Of a stretch of DNA of 64,000 nucleotides, positions 24,955-33,484 are shown in pieces (positions within the stretch are counted from its first letter, which is position 1; every line of letters starts with the position of its first letter). The stretch spans positions 62,001-126,000 of the forward strand of contig JAQTZF010000001.1 of NCBI GenBank assembly GCA_028687915.1. Reading direction: 5' to 3'. The position numbers and the translations under genes are program-made. The notes beneath the pieces are model-generated. The model made no database searches, was not told the origin of the DNA, and saw only the letters and a program-made list of their open reading frames with translations. The stretch is from Candidatus Daviesbacteria bacterium. GTDB lineage: Bacteria > Patescibacteria > Microgenomatia > Daviesbacterales > UBA10151.

Positions 24955-26085
24955 TCAATCTGCTAAATTTTTATCTATTAATTCCTGTAGCTCTTTCTTA
25001 AAATTTTCTTTAGAAAATTTTTCTGCCTGATTAATGCAATCCTCACTTTTGTACTTTTTATAATCAAAATCTTTTAGTACCTCTATCAAGGATCCTGTTG
25101 TAGCTTTATCAAAAAACTCCCCAGTCTTTCCTTCAACCACTGTTTCTAAAAATCCACCTGCCCTAACTGCAATAACTGGAGTACCATTAGCCATTGATTC
25201 TACAGGCACAATTCCAAAATCTTCATCTTCTGATGCCACAATTGTAGCTTTTGCTCCTGCCAAAAGTGCAGGAATACTTTCATCTTTTACCAACCCTAAA
25301 AATTCTACATTTTTCCCAGCAAGTTTCTTTAACCTATTTAATTCTGGTCCGGCACCTATTACTTTTAAAGGTAGGTCAAGCTTAGTTGCTGCCTCCACAA
25401 TTATTTCTGTCCCCTTTCCTCTAACTAATCTACCCAAAGAAAGATAATAGCTTTCAGCTGTCAGCTTTCGGCTATCAGACTGTCTGATGACTGATGACTG
25501 ATGACTGAAAGCTTTCACATCTATAGGTGGATAAATTATTGTAGAATCTCTTTTGTAAAACTTTTTGATTCTTGAGGCTATATTTTTAGAATTAGCTACC
25601 AAAATATCTGGTCTTTGAGCAATTTCAAAATCCATTAACCTTAAGAAGTGATTTGCAATCTCACCCGCAATTCTAGTCCACCAATGTTTTTTATAATTAT
25701 AGGAAGTGGCATATCCATATAAATATCGTGGTGGAGTGTGAATATAATTGATATGCAAAGTCTCTGGAGCAATAATTACAGCATTTGCAAAATATGAAGA
25801 AGAAGAAGAAATTACCAAGTCAAACCCTGTTAAATCAAAACTTTCAAAAGTAGCAGGAGCCAAAACCCTTAAAGGAGAAATTAATTTATTTGCAAAAGGC
25901 AGTTTTTGCATCCAGGAAGTTTTGATATCCCATTTTTTAATTCTTTCAGCATGTGAACCTAAACCATCTAGATTTAAATAGCTAGTATAGATTGGAGCTT
26001 CAGGAAACATTTCATGTAATACCTCCAGCACTCTTTCTGCCCCACCATATTCTCTTAAATAATCATGCACAAGCGCCACTTTCAT
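24955..26085 (-). CDS. GT4-family glycosyltransferase with in-frame repeat insertion
   Basis: 376 residues, GT-B fold. The N-terminus 'VALVHDYLREYGGAERVLEV' and the C-terminal donor motif 'VASEDEDFGIVPVESMANGT' are typical of family GT4 mannosyl- or similar transferases. It probably acts on envelope polysaccharide at the inner face of the membrane. About 20 residues before 'YYLSLGRLVRGKG' (HQSSVIRQSDSRKLTAES) come from a palindromic repeat stretch at 25450-25514 placed in the inter-domain region. Confidence 0.9.
   Translation of the reverse strand: MKVALVHDYLREYGGAERVLEVLHEMFPEAPIYTSYLNLDGLGSHAERIKKWDIKTSWMQKLPFANKLISPLRVLAPATFESFDLTGFDLVISSSSSYFANAVIIAPETLHINYIHTPPRYLYGYATSYNYKKHWWTRIAGEIANHFLRLMDFEIAQRPDILVANSKNIASRIKKFYKRDSTIIYPPIDVKAFSHQSSVIRQSDSRKLTAESYYLSLGRLVRGKGTEIIVEAATKLDLPLKVIGAGPELNRLKKLAGKNVEFLGLVKDESIPALLAGAKATIVASEDEDFGIVPVESMANGTPVIAVRAGGFLETVVEGKTGEFFDKATTGSLIEVLKDFDYKKYKSEDCINQAEKFSKENFKKELQELIDKNLAD
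25450..25514. repeat. Repeat-like palindromic insertion inside the glycosyltransferase
   Basis: Ends GCTTTCAG and CTGAAAGC are inverted repeats; the centre ATCAGACTGTCTGAT is palindromic, and TGATGAC is repeated three times. The whole segment is in frame and translated. Confidence 0.7.
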
Positions 26086-26162
26086 TCTTTAAATTTTACC
26101 AGAATTTCATTTAGAAAGATGCTATACCCTTTTTTGGTTAAATTATCATACAATAATTTTTA

Positions 26163-27104
26163 ATGTTAATAATTAAAAAATTAATTTTTGCTATTCCTTT
26201 TCTTTTAAGTATTACTGCTTTTTATATACAAGCAGAACCAATTCTCAAAGATCCTATGCTTTTATTTTCCTTTGATCTAAATTTGCTACTACAATTAATT
26301 TATTTTGCTGTTTCTATTACTGCTACAGCATATTTTTTTATTACTTTTACTGCCTTAGCATCAGACTGGAAAATAGTTGCACCTATTTCCTTAGTAGGAT
26401 CTGCTCTGGTTTTGCTTTTTATTGCATCACCTGAAGCCACTTATTTGGGTATTGGATTATTCTTAGCTTTTTGTGCTGTCTTTGCCCTACTTTTAAATAA
26501 AATAACCAAAGATCCTACCAGTTTTCATACATCGGATTATATTATCAAACCATCAGGACAACTTATTACCATCATAGTACTTATCACTTCAGCAATTGTT
26601 TATCTATCAATTTCCACATCTAGTCAACAAATGGTTACAAAAATGATTGATTCAGTGGTAAATCTTTCAACTGAATTTATTAAAAACCAACAATTGGCTC
26701 CCCAATCTGAAGGTAATACTCAACCCTCTCTTCCGACACTTACATCAGAACAACTTACTTTATTAAAACAAAATCCAAATCTTTTAAAACAAAATGGTAT
26801 TGATCCTAATATTTTAAACCAGCTTGATGCAAATAAGAAAAATGCTCCGGTAACTCCACAAAGTATAGCCGCAGAGGCTGCCAAACCAATGATAATAAAA
26901 CAAGTGACAGACATGATTCAGCCTTATCTACCTTTTGTTCCATTTATAATTGCTTTTGTCTTTTATCTTAATTTTCAATTCTTTACCTCAATTACTTCCC
27001 TACTTTTTTCACCTTTAGCTTATCTGCTTTTTTATATTTTAGAAAAAATAAACTTCATAAGATTTGAAACAACTACAAGAGAAGTTAAAAAGCTAGTTGT
27101 GTAG
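26163..27104 (+). CDS. Hypothetical multi-pass membrane protein
   Basis: 313 residues. N-terminal part has about five hydrophobic segments (1-165), then a Gln/Asn/Pro-rich outer loop of about 90 residues (ending NKKNAPVTPQSIAAEAAKP), and two more segments near the C-terminus (FVPFIIAFVFYLNFQFF, LLFSPLAYLLFYILEKI). The family is unknown. A TACAAT box lies 8 nt before the ATG. The 3' end overlaps the convergent Crp/Fnr gene by 20 bp. Confidence 0.7.
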   Translation: MLIIKKLIFAIPFLLSITAFYIQAEPILKDPMLLFSFDLNLLLQLIYFAVSITATAYFFITFTALASDWKIVAPISLVGSALVLLFIASPEATYLGIGLFLAFCAVFALLLNKITKDPTSFHTSDYIIKPSGQLITIIVLITSAIVYLSISTSSQQMVTKMIDSVVNLSTEFIKNQQLAPQSEGNTQPSLPTLTSEQLTLLKQNPNLLKQNGIDPNILNQLDANKKNAPVTPQSIAAEAAKPMIIKQVTDMIQPYLPFVPFIIAFVFYLNFQFFTSITSLLFSPLAYLLFYILEKINFIRFETTTREVKKLVV

Positions 27105-27747
27105 AAGAAATTGAACTCTCCCAATTAGCAACTTTTTCTAAATTCTTTAGATCTTTTATAACAAAAAAATTTCCTTGTCTTTTAATAAGATCCGCTCGTT
27201 CCAATTTCTTTATTTCAACACTTGTTGTTTCTCTGGTTAAACCCACCAGACAAGCAATGTCACGATGAGTAAGACCCAGCTTTATTAATACACTATTACC
27301 CTTTTTCACTCCAAAGCGCTCTGCACAAATAGCAAAAATAGAAGCAATTTTTTGATAAGCATTTCCAAATACTAAATAATCTACTCTTTCTAAAAGCCCA
27401 TCTAGTCTTGTTAGAATATTGTTTAAAACTTCAAACTCTACTTCTGAATGACTTCTTAAAAACTGTATAAAATCCTCCTTAGAAACTTTACCTATTTCAA
27501 CATCAGTCATAGCTTCAAAATAACGGTAAGTAGGAGTGTCATTTATGGCAGTCATTACAGGAAAAAAATCTCCTGGCTTAAATATAATAAGAGTTAATTC
27601 TTGCCCGGATTCAGAAATAGAGTAATATCTAACAAAACCTTTATGCAGATAAAGGACTCCAGGGGGGACATCTTCAGGTCGGAGAATAATCTGGTGCTTC
27701 TTATAAAGCACCGGGCGAGTTTGGGAAAATAATGAACTTAATCGCAC
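27085..27747 (-). CDS. Crp/Fnr family transcriptional regulator
   Basis: 220 residues with a GTG start at 27747 behind GAGG. Cyclic-nucleotide-like beta barrel about 10-120 (PPGVLYLHKGFVRYYSIS, FKPGDFFP), dimer helix, then the helix-turn-helix 'LTHRDIACLVGLTRETTSVE'. The N-terminus lacks the cysteines of Fnr, so it is not an oxygen-sensing Fe-S protein by that mechanism. The effector is unknown. Two 13-bp direct repeats upstream (27776-27788 and 27822-27834) may be its own operators. Confidence 0.9.
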   Translation of the reverse strand: MRLSSLFSQTRPVLYKKHQIILRPEDVPPGVLYLHKGFVRYYSISESGQELTLIIFKPGDFFPVMTAINDTPTYRYFEAMTDVEIGKVSKEDFIQFLRSHSEVEFEVLNNILTRLDGLLERVDYLVFGNAYQKIASIFAICAERFGVKKGNSVLIKLGLTHRDIACLVGLTRETTSVEIKKLERADLIKRQGNFFVIKDLKNLEKVANWESSISSTQLAF

Positions 27748-27775
27748 GACCTCATTTCTTGCTTCGCCTCTTTAC

Positions 27776-27834
27776 GTAATCTATCTTACATTTTTTTAGT
27801 AATTATTTCAACCTTTGATATGTAATCTATCTTG
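27776..27834. promoter_or_regulatory. Pair of 13-bp direct repeats upstream of the Crp/Fnr gene
   Basis: GTAATCTATCTTA (27776-27788) recurs as GTAATCTATCTTG (27822-27834), 46 bp apart, about four helical turns, directly upstream of the regulator's start. It could be an autoregulatory site. The rest of the 27748-27884 gap shows nothing else. Confidence 0.35.
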
Positions 27835-27884
27835 CTGTGAAGTTTTATATTTGAAGTTATCATACGAGTTAACCGAATGATTTT

Positions 27885-28037
27885 ATGAAAAAAGATAATT
27901 ACAGTAAAAAAAAGAGTGTAAATAGAAAGACTTTAACAATAAATAAGCCAACTACTGAATTAAGAAAGTATATTACCATGGCAGGTAAAATTTTTAATAT
28001 CGCAGAAATAGACGGAAAAATACGTGTTTTTCTCTAA
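27885..28037 (+). CDS. Possible 50-residue basic protein
   Basis: An ATG at 27885 opens 50 codons to TAA at 28035-28037. The N-terminus is very basic (MKKDNYSKKKSVNRKT), the C-terminus 'MAGKIFNIAEIDGKIRVFL'. It overlaps the end of polA by 4 bp in convergent orientation, as other real gene pairs here do. There is no clear ribosome-binding site or family. It might be a small nucleic-acid-binding protein; alternatively spurious. Confidence 0.35.
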   Translation: MKKDNYSKKKSVNRKTLTINKPTTELRKYITMAGKIFNIAEIDGKIRVFL

Positions 28038-30166
28038 AAAAGATTCAGTTCTTTCATTTCTCCCCAGTTAGAACCTACTTTTAAATCAACTAAAACCGGA
28101 ACTGATAATTTTAAAGCGCTCTCCATTTTTTCTTTTACCATTGAAGCTATTGTTTTCACGCTGTCCTTTTCACATTCGAACAAAAGCTCATCATGGATTT
28201 GTAATACCATTCTACATTCTTCATTCTTCATTCCTAACTCTTTCTCTATTTCTATCATGGCTCGCTTTATCATATCTGCTGCAGTCCCCTGAACAGGATG
28301 ATTAATAGCAGCCCTCTCTCCAAAAGCCCTCATCATATGATTTGTAGCCTGTAATTCTGGGAAATATCTTTTTCTACCATTAATTGTCTCCACATATCCT
28401 TTATCTTTTGCCTCATCCAGGGTTTTGCTCATCCAGATTTTAATTTTGGGAAACTGTTCAAAATATTCATCAATATAGCCTTTGGCTGATTGATAATCTA
28501 TTTTTAATTGTTGAGCTAAGGCATGCGCACCTTGCCCATAAAGTGTGGCAAAATTCATAGTTTTACCCACCATTCTTTGCTCGCGAGTGACCTTATCAAC
28601 AGGAATATTAAATATTTTGGCTGCAGTGGCACTATGAATATCTTCACCACTGTTAAAAGCTGCAATTAAGGCCGGATCTTCTGATAAATGTGCCATGATT
28701 CTAAGCTCAATTTGAGAATAATCTGCAGCCAGTAAGATTTTGCCCGGAGGCGCAATAAAAGCCTTTCTAATTTCTCCTCCCTGTTCACCACGAACAGGAA
28801 TATTTTGTAAATTAGGGTCTGATGAAGAAAGTCTTCCTGTTGCTGCACCCTCTACATGAAAGGTGGAATGAATTCTTGATGAATCATCTGCATATTTTGG
28901 TAATGCATCTACATAAGTTGAGACCAATTTATAGAGTGTTCTATACTCTAATATCAAAGGAATTATAGGGTGTATCTCAAATAATTCCCGCAGAGTACTT
29001 TCATCAGTAGAACGCCCGGTTTTAGTCTTTTTCCCTTCTGGTAGTCTTAATTCGTCAAAAAGCACTACTTGTAGCTGCTTTGGACTGTTGAGATTGAACT
29101 GATGTCCTACTTTTGAGTAAATATCTTGTTCAAGATCAAGTAATTTGCTTTTTAAAAGCTTGCCAAACTTACCTAGGAAATCAAGGTCAATTAGAACCCC
29201 AACTGCTGACATTTTCTTTAAAACCTTATCAACTTCCGAATCCAAATCAGTGGTTGCCTTATTCTGATTTTTCACACTATCGGGTATTTCTATTTCTCCT
29301 GAAATCTCAATCCCAGGGATTCTTTTAACCAAACTTTTAAAACCCAGTTCCTCAAAAACCTTTTTTGCAACATTTTTATCAAACTCATGAATTTTACTTT
29401 TATCTGGATCAAATTTAATGGGAACTTCTGTTTCAATGGTTGCCAATTTTTTACTCATAAAACCAGACTCTTTACCTTTTTCTAATAATTTTTTTGTTTT
29501 CTCAGGAATTTTATCCAGATTCTTATAAATTTCCTCTAAGTTCTCATATTCCTGAATTAATTTTGTGGCTGTGACTTCCCCTATTCCTGGTACTCCAGGG
29601 ATATTATCAGAAGAATCTCCTGCCAAACCTTTGTAATCGGTCATATTAATAGGATTAAAGCCATACCTTAAACTGAATTCCTCCTCCCCATATAAACCCA
29701 CATCACTTAAAGTCTTTTTAGGCATTAAAACTTTTACATTTTTGGAAATCAACTGCATTAAATCCCTGTCCCCTGTTAAAATAATTGTTTCCAAGTCCTT
29801 GCTTGATGCTTGTTTGGCTAAGGCTCCGATTAAATCATCAGCCTCAAATCCTTCCAGCCCGAATTGCGGAATATCCATGGATTTTAAAACTTTACCTACA
29901 ATGTCGTATTGAGAAAGCAAAGTATCATCTGTTTTTACCCTGGTGGCTTTATATTCTGCAAATTGTGCGTGTCTGAAGGTGGGAGCTTTCTTATCCCAGG
30001 TAACAACCACAAAGTCTGGTTTAAGATCATCCAGAGCCTTTAAAAGCATAGAGGTAAAACCAAATACAGCGTTTACCAGTTCTCCCTGAGGAGAGGTTAG
30101 AGGAGGGGTAGCATGATATGCCCTATGCAGTAATGCATTCCCATCCACCAGAACAAACTTCTTCAT
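28034..30166 (-). CDS. polA: DNA polymerase I without proofreading domain
   Basis: 710 residues. The 5'-3' exonuclease/flap domain is at the N-terminus (KKFVLVDGNALLHRAYHATP, AGDSSDNIPGVPGIGEVTA). Only a linker of about 30 residues separates it from the polymerase domain (about 320-710), so the whole 3'-5' exonuclease domain is missing. Polymerase motifs A 'LLAADYSQIELRIMAHLS', B 'RMVGKTMNFATLYGQG' and C 'LQIHDELLFECE' are intact. The residues just before motif C (MKNEECRM) are encoded by a short ATGAAGA-type repeat. It likely fills gaps in repair and lagging-strand synthesis. Confidence 0.95.
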   Translation of the reverse strand: MKKFVLVDGNALLHRAYHATPPLTSPQGELVNAVFGFTSMLLKALDDLKPDFVVVTWDKKAPTFRHAQFAEYKATRVKTDDTLLSQYDIVGKVLKSMDIPQFGLEGFEADDLIGALAKQASSKDLETIILTGDRDLMQLISKNVKVLMPKKTLSDVGLYGEEEFSLRYGFNPINMTDYKGLAGDSSDNIPGVPGIGEVTATKLIQEYENLEEIYKNLDKIPEKTKKLLEKGKESGFMSKKLATIETEVPIKFDPDKSKIHEFDKNVAKKVFEELGFKSLVKRIPGIEISGEIEIPDSVKNQNKATTDLDSEVDKVLKKMSAVGVLIDLDFLGKFGKLLKSKLLDLEQDIYSKVGHQFNLNSPKQLQVVLFDELRLPEGKKTKTGRSTDESTLRELFEIHPIIPLILEYRTLYKLVSTYVDALPKYADDSSRIHSTFHVEGAATGRLSSSDPNLQNIPVRGEQGGEIRKAFIAPPGKILLAADYSQIELRIMAHLSEDPALIAAFNSGEDIHSATAAKIFNIPVDKVTREQRMVGKTMNFATLYGQGAHALAQQLKIDYQSAKGYIDEYFEQFPKIKIWMSKTLDEAKDKGYVETINGRKRYFPELQATNHMMRAFGERAAINHPVQGTAADMIKRAMIEIEKELGMKNEECRMVLQIHDELLFECEKDSVKTIASMVKEKMESALKLSVPVLVDLKVGSNWGEMKELNLF

Positions 30167-30199
30167 GCTTGAATTTTAACAGAAAACTAAGAGCTTTGA

Positions 30200-30598
30200 T
30201 TATTTACTTTTAGTTGAGTCTCTTTTGGCGGCTCCGATTAGACAAAAGGTCGCTGCAGAAATAGGAGCTACAATCATACCTCCAGTAATAAAGTAACGGC
30301 TAACATCAAAAACTCCTTGATTGTCTAAAGCTATTCCTACAGTAGCCAACATGCATCCCAGAAAAGCTATTCCGAAACCGCTATATGCTCCCGGCAAACA
30401 AAAATCATACAATTTTACAGCTAAACTAGAAGGTCTTTTGGGAGGTTCTAATTTAATTAACTGTTCAGGCTTATCAGTAACACCTACCTCTGTAAGCCCA
30501 TTCCTATTGTTTTTTATCTTTTCAACAAACTCATCGCTATATTCCTTAAGCCATTGGTCTAGCTCTTTATTTGAAGGTAAGTTATCGTTTTCTTTCAT
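30200..30598 (-). CDS. Hypothetical two-TM membrane protein
   Basis: 132 residues. A charged cytoplasmic N-terminus (about 1-60) is followed by two hydrophobic helices (YSGFGIAFLGCMLATVGIAL, YFITGGMIVAPISAATFCLI) and a short basic tail. No family is recognised. It lies 33 bp upstream of polA on the same strand and may be co-transcribed. Confidence 0.6.
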   Translation of the reverse strand: MKENDNLPSNKELDQWLKEYSDEFVEKIKNNRNGLTEVGVTDKPEQLIKLEPPKRPSSLAVKLYDFCLPGAYSGFGIAFLGCMLATVGIALDNQGVFDVSRYFITGGMIVAPISAATFCLIGAAKRDSTKSK

Positions 30599-30676
30599 AA
30601 CAAGCGTAATATATCACACTATAAGATAACGAACAAGATTAGGACTTTAATTCACTTTAATGGACAATAGACAACT

Positions 30677-31195
30677 TTAGGGCCGGGGTATATAACCATC
30701 AAAGTGCGGACTCTTTAAAATTGAAGTTTTTAATCTTCTTTCTGCCCTTTCTTCCATTTGACGAACATTTTCTAATGTAGTTCCAAAAATATTCCCAAGC
30801 TGAATTAACGAGCACTTTCCACAAATAGCCAGTAGCGCTATTTCTTCAAAACTAATGCCAGCTTTTTCGCATATTTCTTTTAAGCGTTCTCCTTCTGTGC
30901 TTATCCCATATCTTAATCGTAAAACAAGCTCTGGTTTAGGTTGCAAACAATCTTTTAGTGTTTGATCAACTAACCTAGCTAACTCGGATGATTCAGCAAT
31001 TTTCTCAGGGGTATACGTTACCCATTGTCCAATTGAGGCTGGACACTCTTCTATTTTCGCTTCCTTTGATAAAGTTCTGCCCAACTGGTTTAAATATGCT
31101 TGCTGTTCAGCTGCATAAGTTTCTAAAACAGATATCTCTTCTTTAGTCATACTAAGCATAATTTGTGTCTGAAAGTTCAATTCAGAGTCTATCAT
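30677..31195 (-). CDS. Sigma-70 region 4-like protein
   Basis: 172 residues. The C-terminal half resembles sigma region 4: 'KPELVLRLRYGISTEGERLK' matches the RpoD 'KRVLQLRFGIEDGKQRTLEE' block, and 'LENVRQMEERAERRLKTSI' matches the recognition helix end 'RERIRQIEAKAIRKLRHP'. An insert (CEKAGISFEEIALLAICGKC) sits between them where RpoD has none. The N-terminal 80 residues match nothing I know and there is no region 2. It could bind -35 DNA or compete with sigma on RNA polymerase (inference). Confidence 0.6.
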   Translation of the reverse strand: MIDSELNFQTQIMLSMTKEEISVLETYAAEQQAYLNQLGRTLSKEAKIEECPASIGQWVTYTPEKIAESSELARLVDQTLKDCLQPKPELVLRLRYGISTEGERLKEICEKAGISFEEIALLAICGKCSLIQLGNIFGTTLENVRQMEERAERRLKTSILKSPHFDGYIPRP

Positions 31196-31233
31196 AATGA
31201 AAATTATACCAAACTATAGGATTAATATCAAAT

Positions 31234-33114
31234 CTACGCGGATACTTTTTTACCTACGATTTTTTCAAACTCATCTGTATCCAAAGTTTCTTTTTCTAAT
31301 AAGGCTTTTGCTACTTTATCAAGCTTTGATCTTTCTTTTTTCAAAATAACCTGAGCTACTTTATATTCATCATCAATAAACTTTTTAATTTCTGCATCTA
31401 CCTTGGTTTGCATGGTTTCAGAAATTCCACTTCCCTCTTCTGGAGACGCTTGCCATAAACCGAATACAGAGTGTGGTTTAATATTAACAGGCCCTAAATC
31501 TGACATTCCATATACTGTTACCATATCACGGGCAATTGCTGTAGACATTTCCAAATCAGATGAAGCACCGGTAGAAATATCTTTAAACACCATTTCTTCA
31601 GCAGCCCTACCTCCTAAAGCTGTGGCAATTTGTTCCAACAACCTTGATTTGCGCTCATTAGAACGGTCTTCCGTTGGCGGAAACATAGTAAACCCTCCTG
31701 CCATACCTCGGGCAATAATAGAAATTCTATGCACTGGATCAACTTGGGATAAATTATGACCAACAATGGCGTGTCCAGCCTCATGATAGGCAGCAAGCTT
31801 CCGATCATCTTCTGATTGCATTCTCTTCCTTTGTGGACCCATCTTAACCTTGGTAGCTGCTTCTTCTAACTCAATAGTATCAATAGCTTTTTTACCCTCA
31901 CGGGCAGCTAAAATAGCAGCCTCATTTAACATGTTTGCCAAATCTGCTCCGGAAAAACCAACTGTTCTTCGGGCCAGCTTTTCAACATCAACATCAGAAG
32001 TAAATGGCTTACCCTTCATGTGAATTTCGATGATAGCTTTTCTACCTGGTAAATCAGGCATGTTTAAGACCACCCGGCGATCAAACCTTCCTGGGCGAAC
32101 CAAAGCTGGATCTAATAAATCAGGCCTATTCGTAGAACCAACCACAATAACATGATCATTAGGAGTAAAGCCATCCATTTCAACTAATATTTGATTTAAA
32201 GTCTGCTCTCTTTCATCATGTCCACCGGAAATACCATAACCACGGGCGCGACCTATTGATTCAATCTCATCAATAAAAATAATAGATGGAGAAGATTGTT
32301 TAGCCTGGGCAAACATATCCCTAACCCTGGCTGCCCCCACTCCCACCAACATTTCCATAAATTCTGAACCAGCGATAGAGAAAAACGGTACAGCTGCTTC
32401 CCCTGCCAAAGCTTTAGCCATTAAAGTTTTACCAGTTCCCGGAGGTCCTACCAATAGCACACCTTTAGGGATTCTGGCTCCAATATCTTTATATTTTTGT
32501 GGGCTTTTTAGAAAATCTACTACTTCTTCAAGCTCTTTTTTAGCCTCGTCAACTCCTGCCACATCAGCAAACTTTACCTGTGGAGCATCTTTAGAAAAAA
32601 CTTTGGCTCTACTTTGTCCAAATGAAAATATTCCCTGTCCGGAATCTTTGGCTTGACGAAAGATAAAAAAGAAGATGACAATCATTGCAATAATGGGCAA
32701 AAGTGAACCTAAAATATTCACCCAGACTGCTTGCCAGGAAGTATCTTTAATATCAATAGTTACACTCTTTGGATCAATATCAGAATTCTTTAAAACCTGA
32801 TAAATAGATTCACCATTTTCTTTCCTGGTAGTTTCAATTTTATCAGTACCTTTTAATTTAACGCTAATTTGATCATTTTCCAGTGATAGTTTCTCTACTT
32901 TTTGATCTTTAATTTCTGATACTACCTGAGATAAAGGAACTTCATTTACATTTTTGTTTCCACCTGCAAAGAATGAAACTGCAATTAAAGCAGTGAAACC
33001 AATTAATGCGTATATAAGGGCTGTTCGAGCCAGCGACCAAGCTTTATTATTTTTAAGATTTTTATTATTTTTGAGTAATGGATGTTCTAAAATTTTCTTT
33101 TTGCTATTTCTCAC
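31234..33114 (-). CDS. ftsH: ATP-dependent zinc metalloprotease FtsH
   Basis: 626 residues. Membrane AAA+ protease that removes damaged membrane and regulatory proteins. Two TM helices (about 30-50 and 130-152) flank a small outer domain. AAA motifs: Walker A 'GPPGTGKT' (223-230), Walker B 'SIIFIDEIESIG', the second region of homology 'RPDLLDPALVRPGRFDRR'. Zinc site 'AAYHEAGHAIVGH' and the downstream Asp in 'TGASSDLEMSTAIA'. Complete and of normal length. Confidence 0.96.
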   Translation of the reverse strand: MRNSKKKILEHPLLKNNKNLKNNKAWSLARTALIYALIGFTALIAVSFFAGGNKNVNEVPLSQVVSEIKDQKVEKLSLENDQISVKLKGTDKIETTRKENGESIYQVLKNSDIDPKSVTIDIKDTSWQAVWVNILGSLLPIIAMIVIFFFIFRQAKDSGQGIFSFGQSRAKVFSKDAPQVKFADVAGVDEAKKELEEVVDFLKSPQKYKDIGARIPKGVLLVGPPGTGKTLMAKALAGEAAVPFFSIAGSEFMEMLVGVGAARVRDMFAQAKQSSPSIIFIDEIESIGRARGYGISGGHDEREQTLNQILVEMDGFTPNDHVIVVGSTNRPDLLDPALVRPGRFDRRVVLNMPDLPGRKAIIEIHMKGKPFTSDVDVEKLARRTVGFSGADLANMLNEAAILAAREGKKAIDTIELEEAATKVKMGPQRKRMQSEDDRKLAAYHEAGHAIVGHNLSQVDPVHRISIIARGMAGGFTMFPPTEDRSNERKSRLLEQIATALGGRAAEEMVFKDISTGASSDLEMSTAIARDMVTVYGMSDLGPVNIKPHSVFGLWQASPEEGSGISETMQTKVDAEIKKFIDDEYKVAQVILKKERSKLDKVAKALLEKETLDTDEFEKIVGKKVSA

Positions 33115-33154
33115 GCAGAGATTATACCATGGGCTGTCTAATAAGAACAGCCTC

Positions 33155-33472
33155 CTACCTAACTTTTGTTCCTGAGGGAGTTTTTGAAGCTGGTTTTAAA
33201 AAGATTGGTTTTTCGCCATCGGAAAAAAGAATCATACCATTTGATTCCAACCCCATCATCATTCTTGGCTCTAAATTAGTTACAACCACTACCTGTTTCC
33301 CTATTAGCTTTTCTGGTGAATACCATTTTTTAACACCTGAAAGAATCTGTCTTGTTTCTTCTCCTAAATCAATTTGAAATTTAATTAATTTTTCAGAACC
33401 TTCAACCTCTTCAGCTGTAATAATAGTCCCAATTTTTAACTCAACCTTAGAGAAATCATCAATAGTAATCAT
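33155..33472 (-). CDS. Stand-alone tRNA-binding domain (MetRS beta / CsaA-like)
   Basis: 105 residues, a single OB-fold tRNA-binding domain: 'FSKVELKIGTIITAEEVEGS', 'LIGKQVVVVTNLEPRMMMG', 'SNGMILFS'. The order is that of the C-terminal appendix of methionyl-tRNA synthetase, here as a free protein. It may act in trans with MetRS or as a CsaA-type chaperone. It lies between trpS and ftsH, in the same direction, 12 bp after trpS. Confidence 0.88.
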   Translation of the reverse strand: MITIDDFSKVELKIGTIITAEEVEGSEKLIKFQIDLGEETRQILSGVKKWYSPEKLIGKQVVVVTNLEPRMMMGLESNGMILFSDGEKPIFLKPASKTPSGTKVR

Positions 33473-33484
33473 AATATTAGAGTA

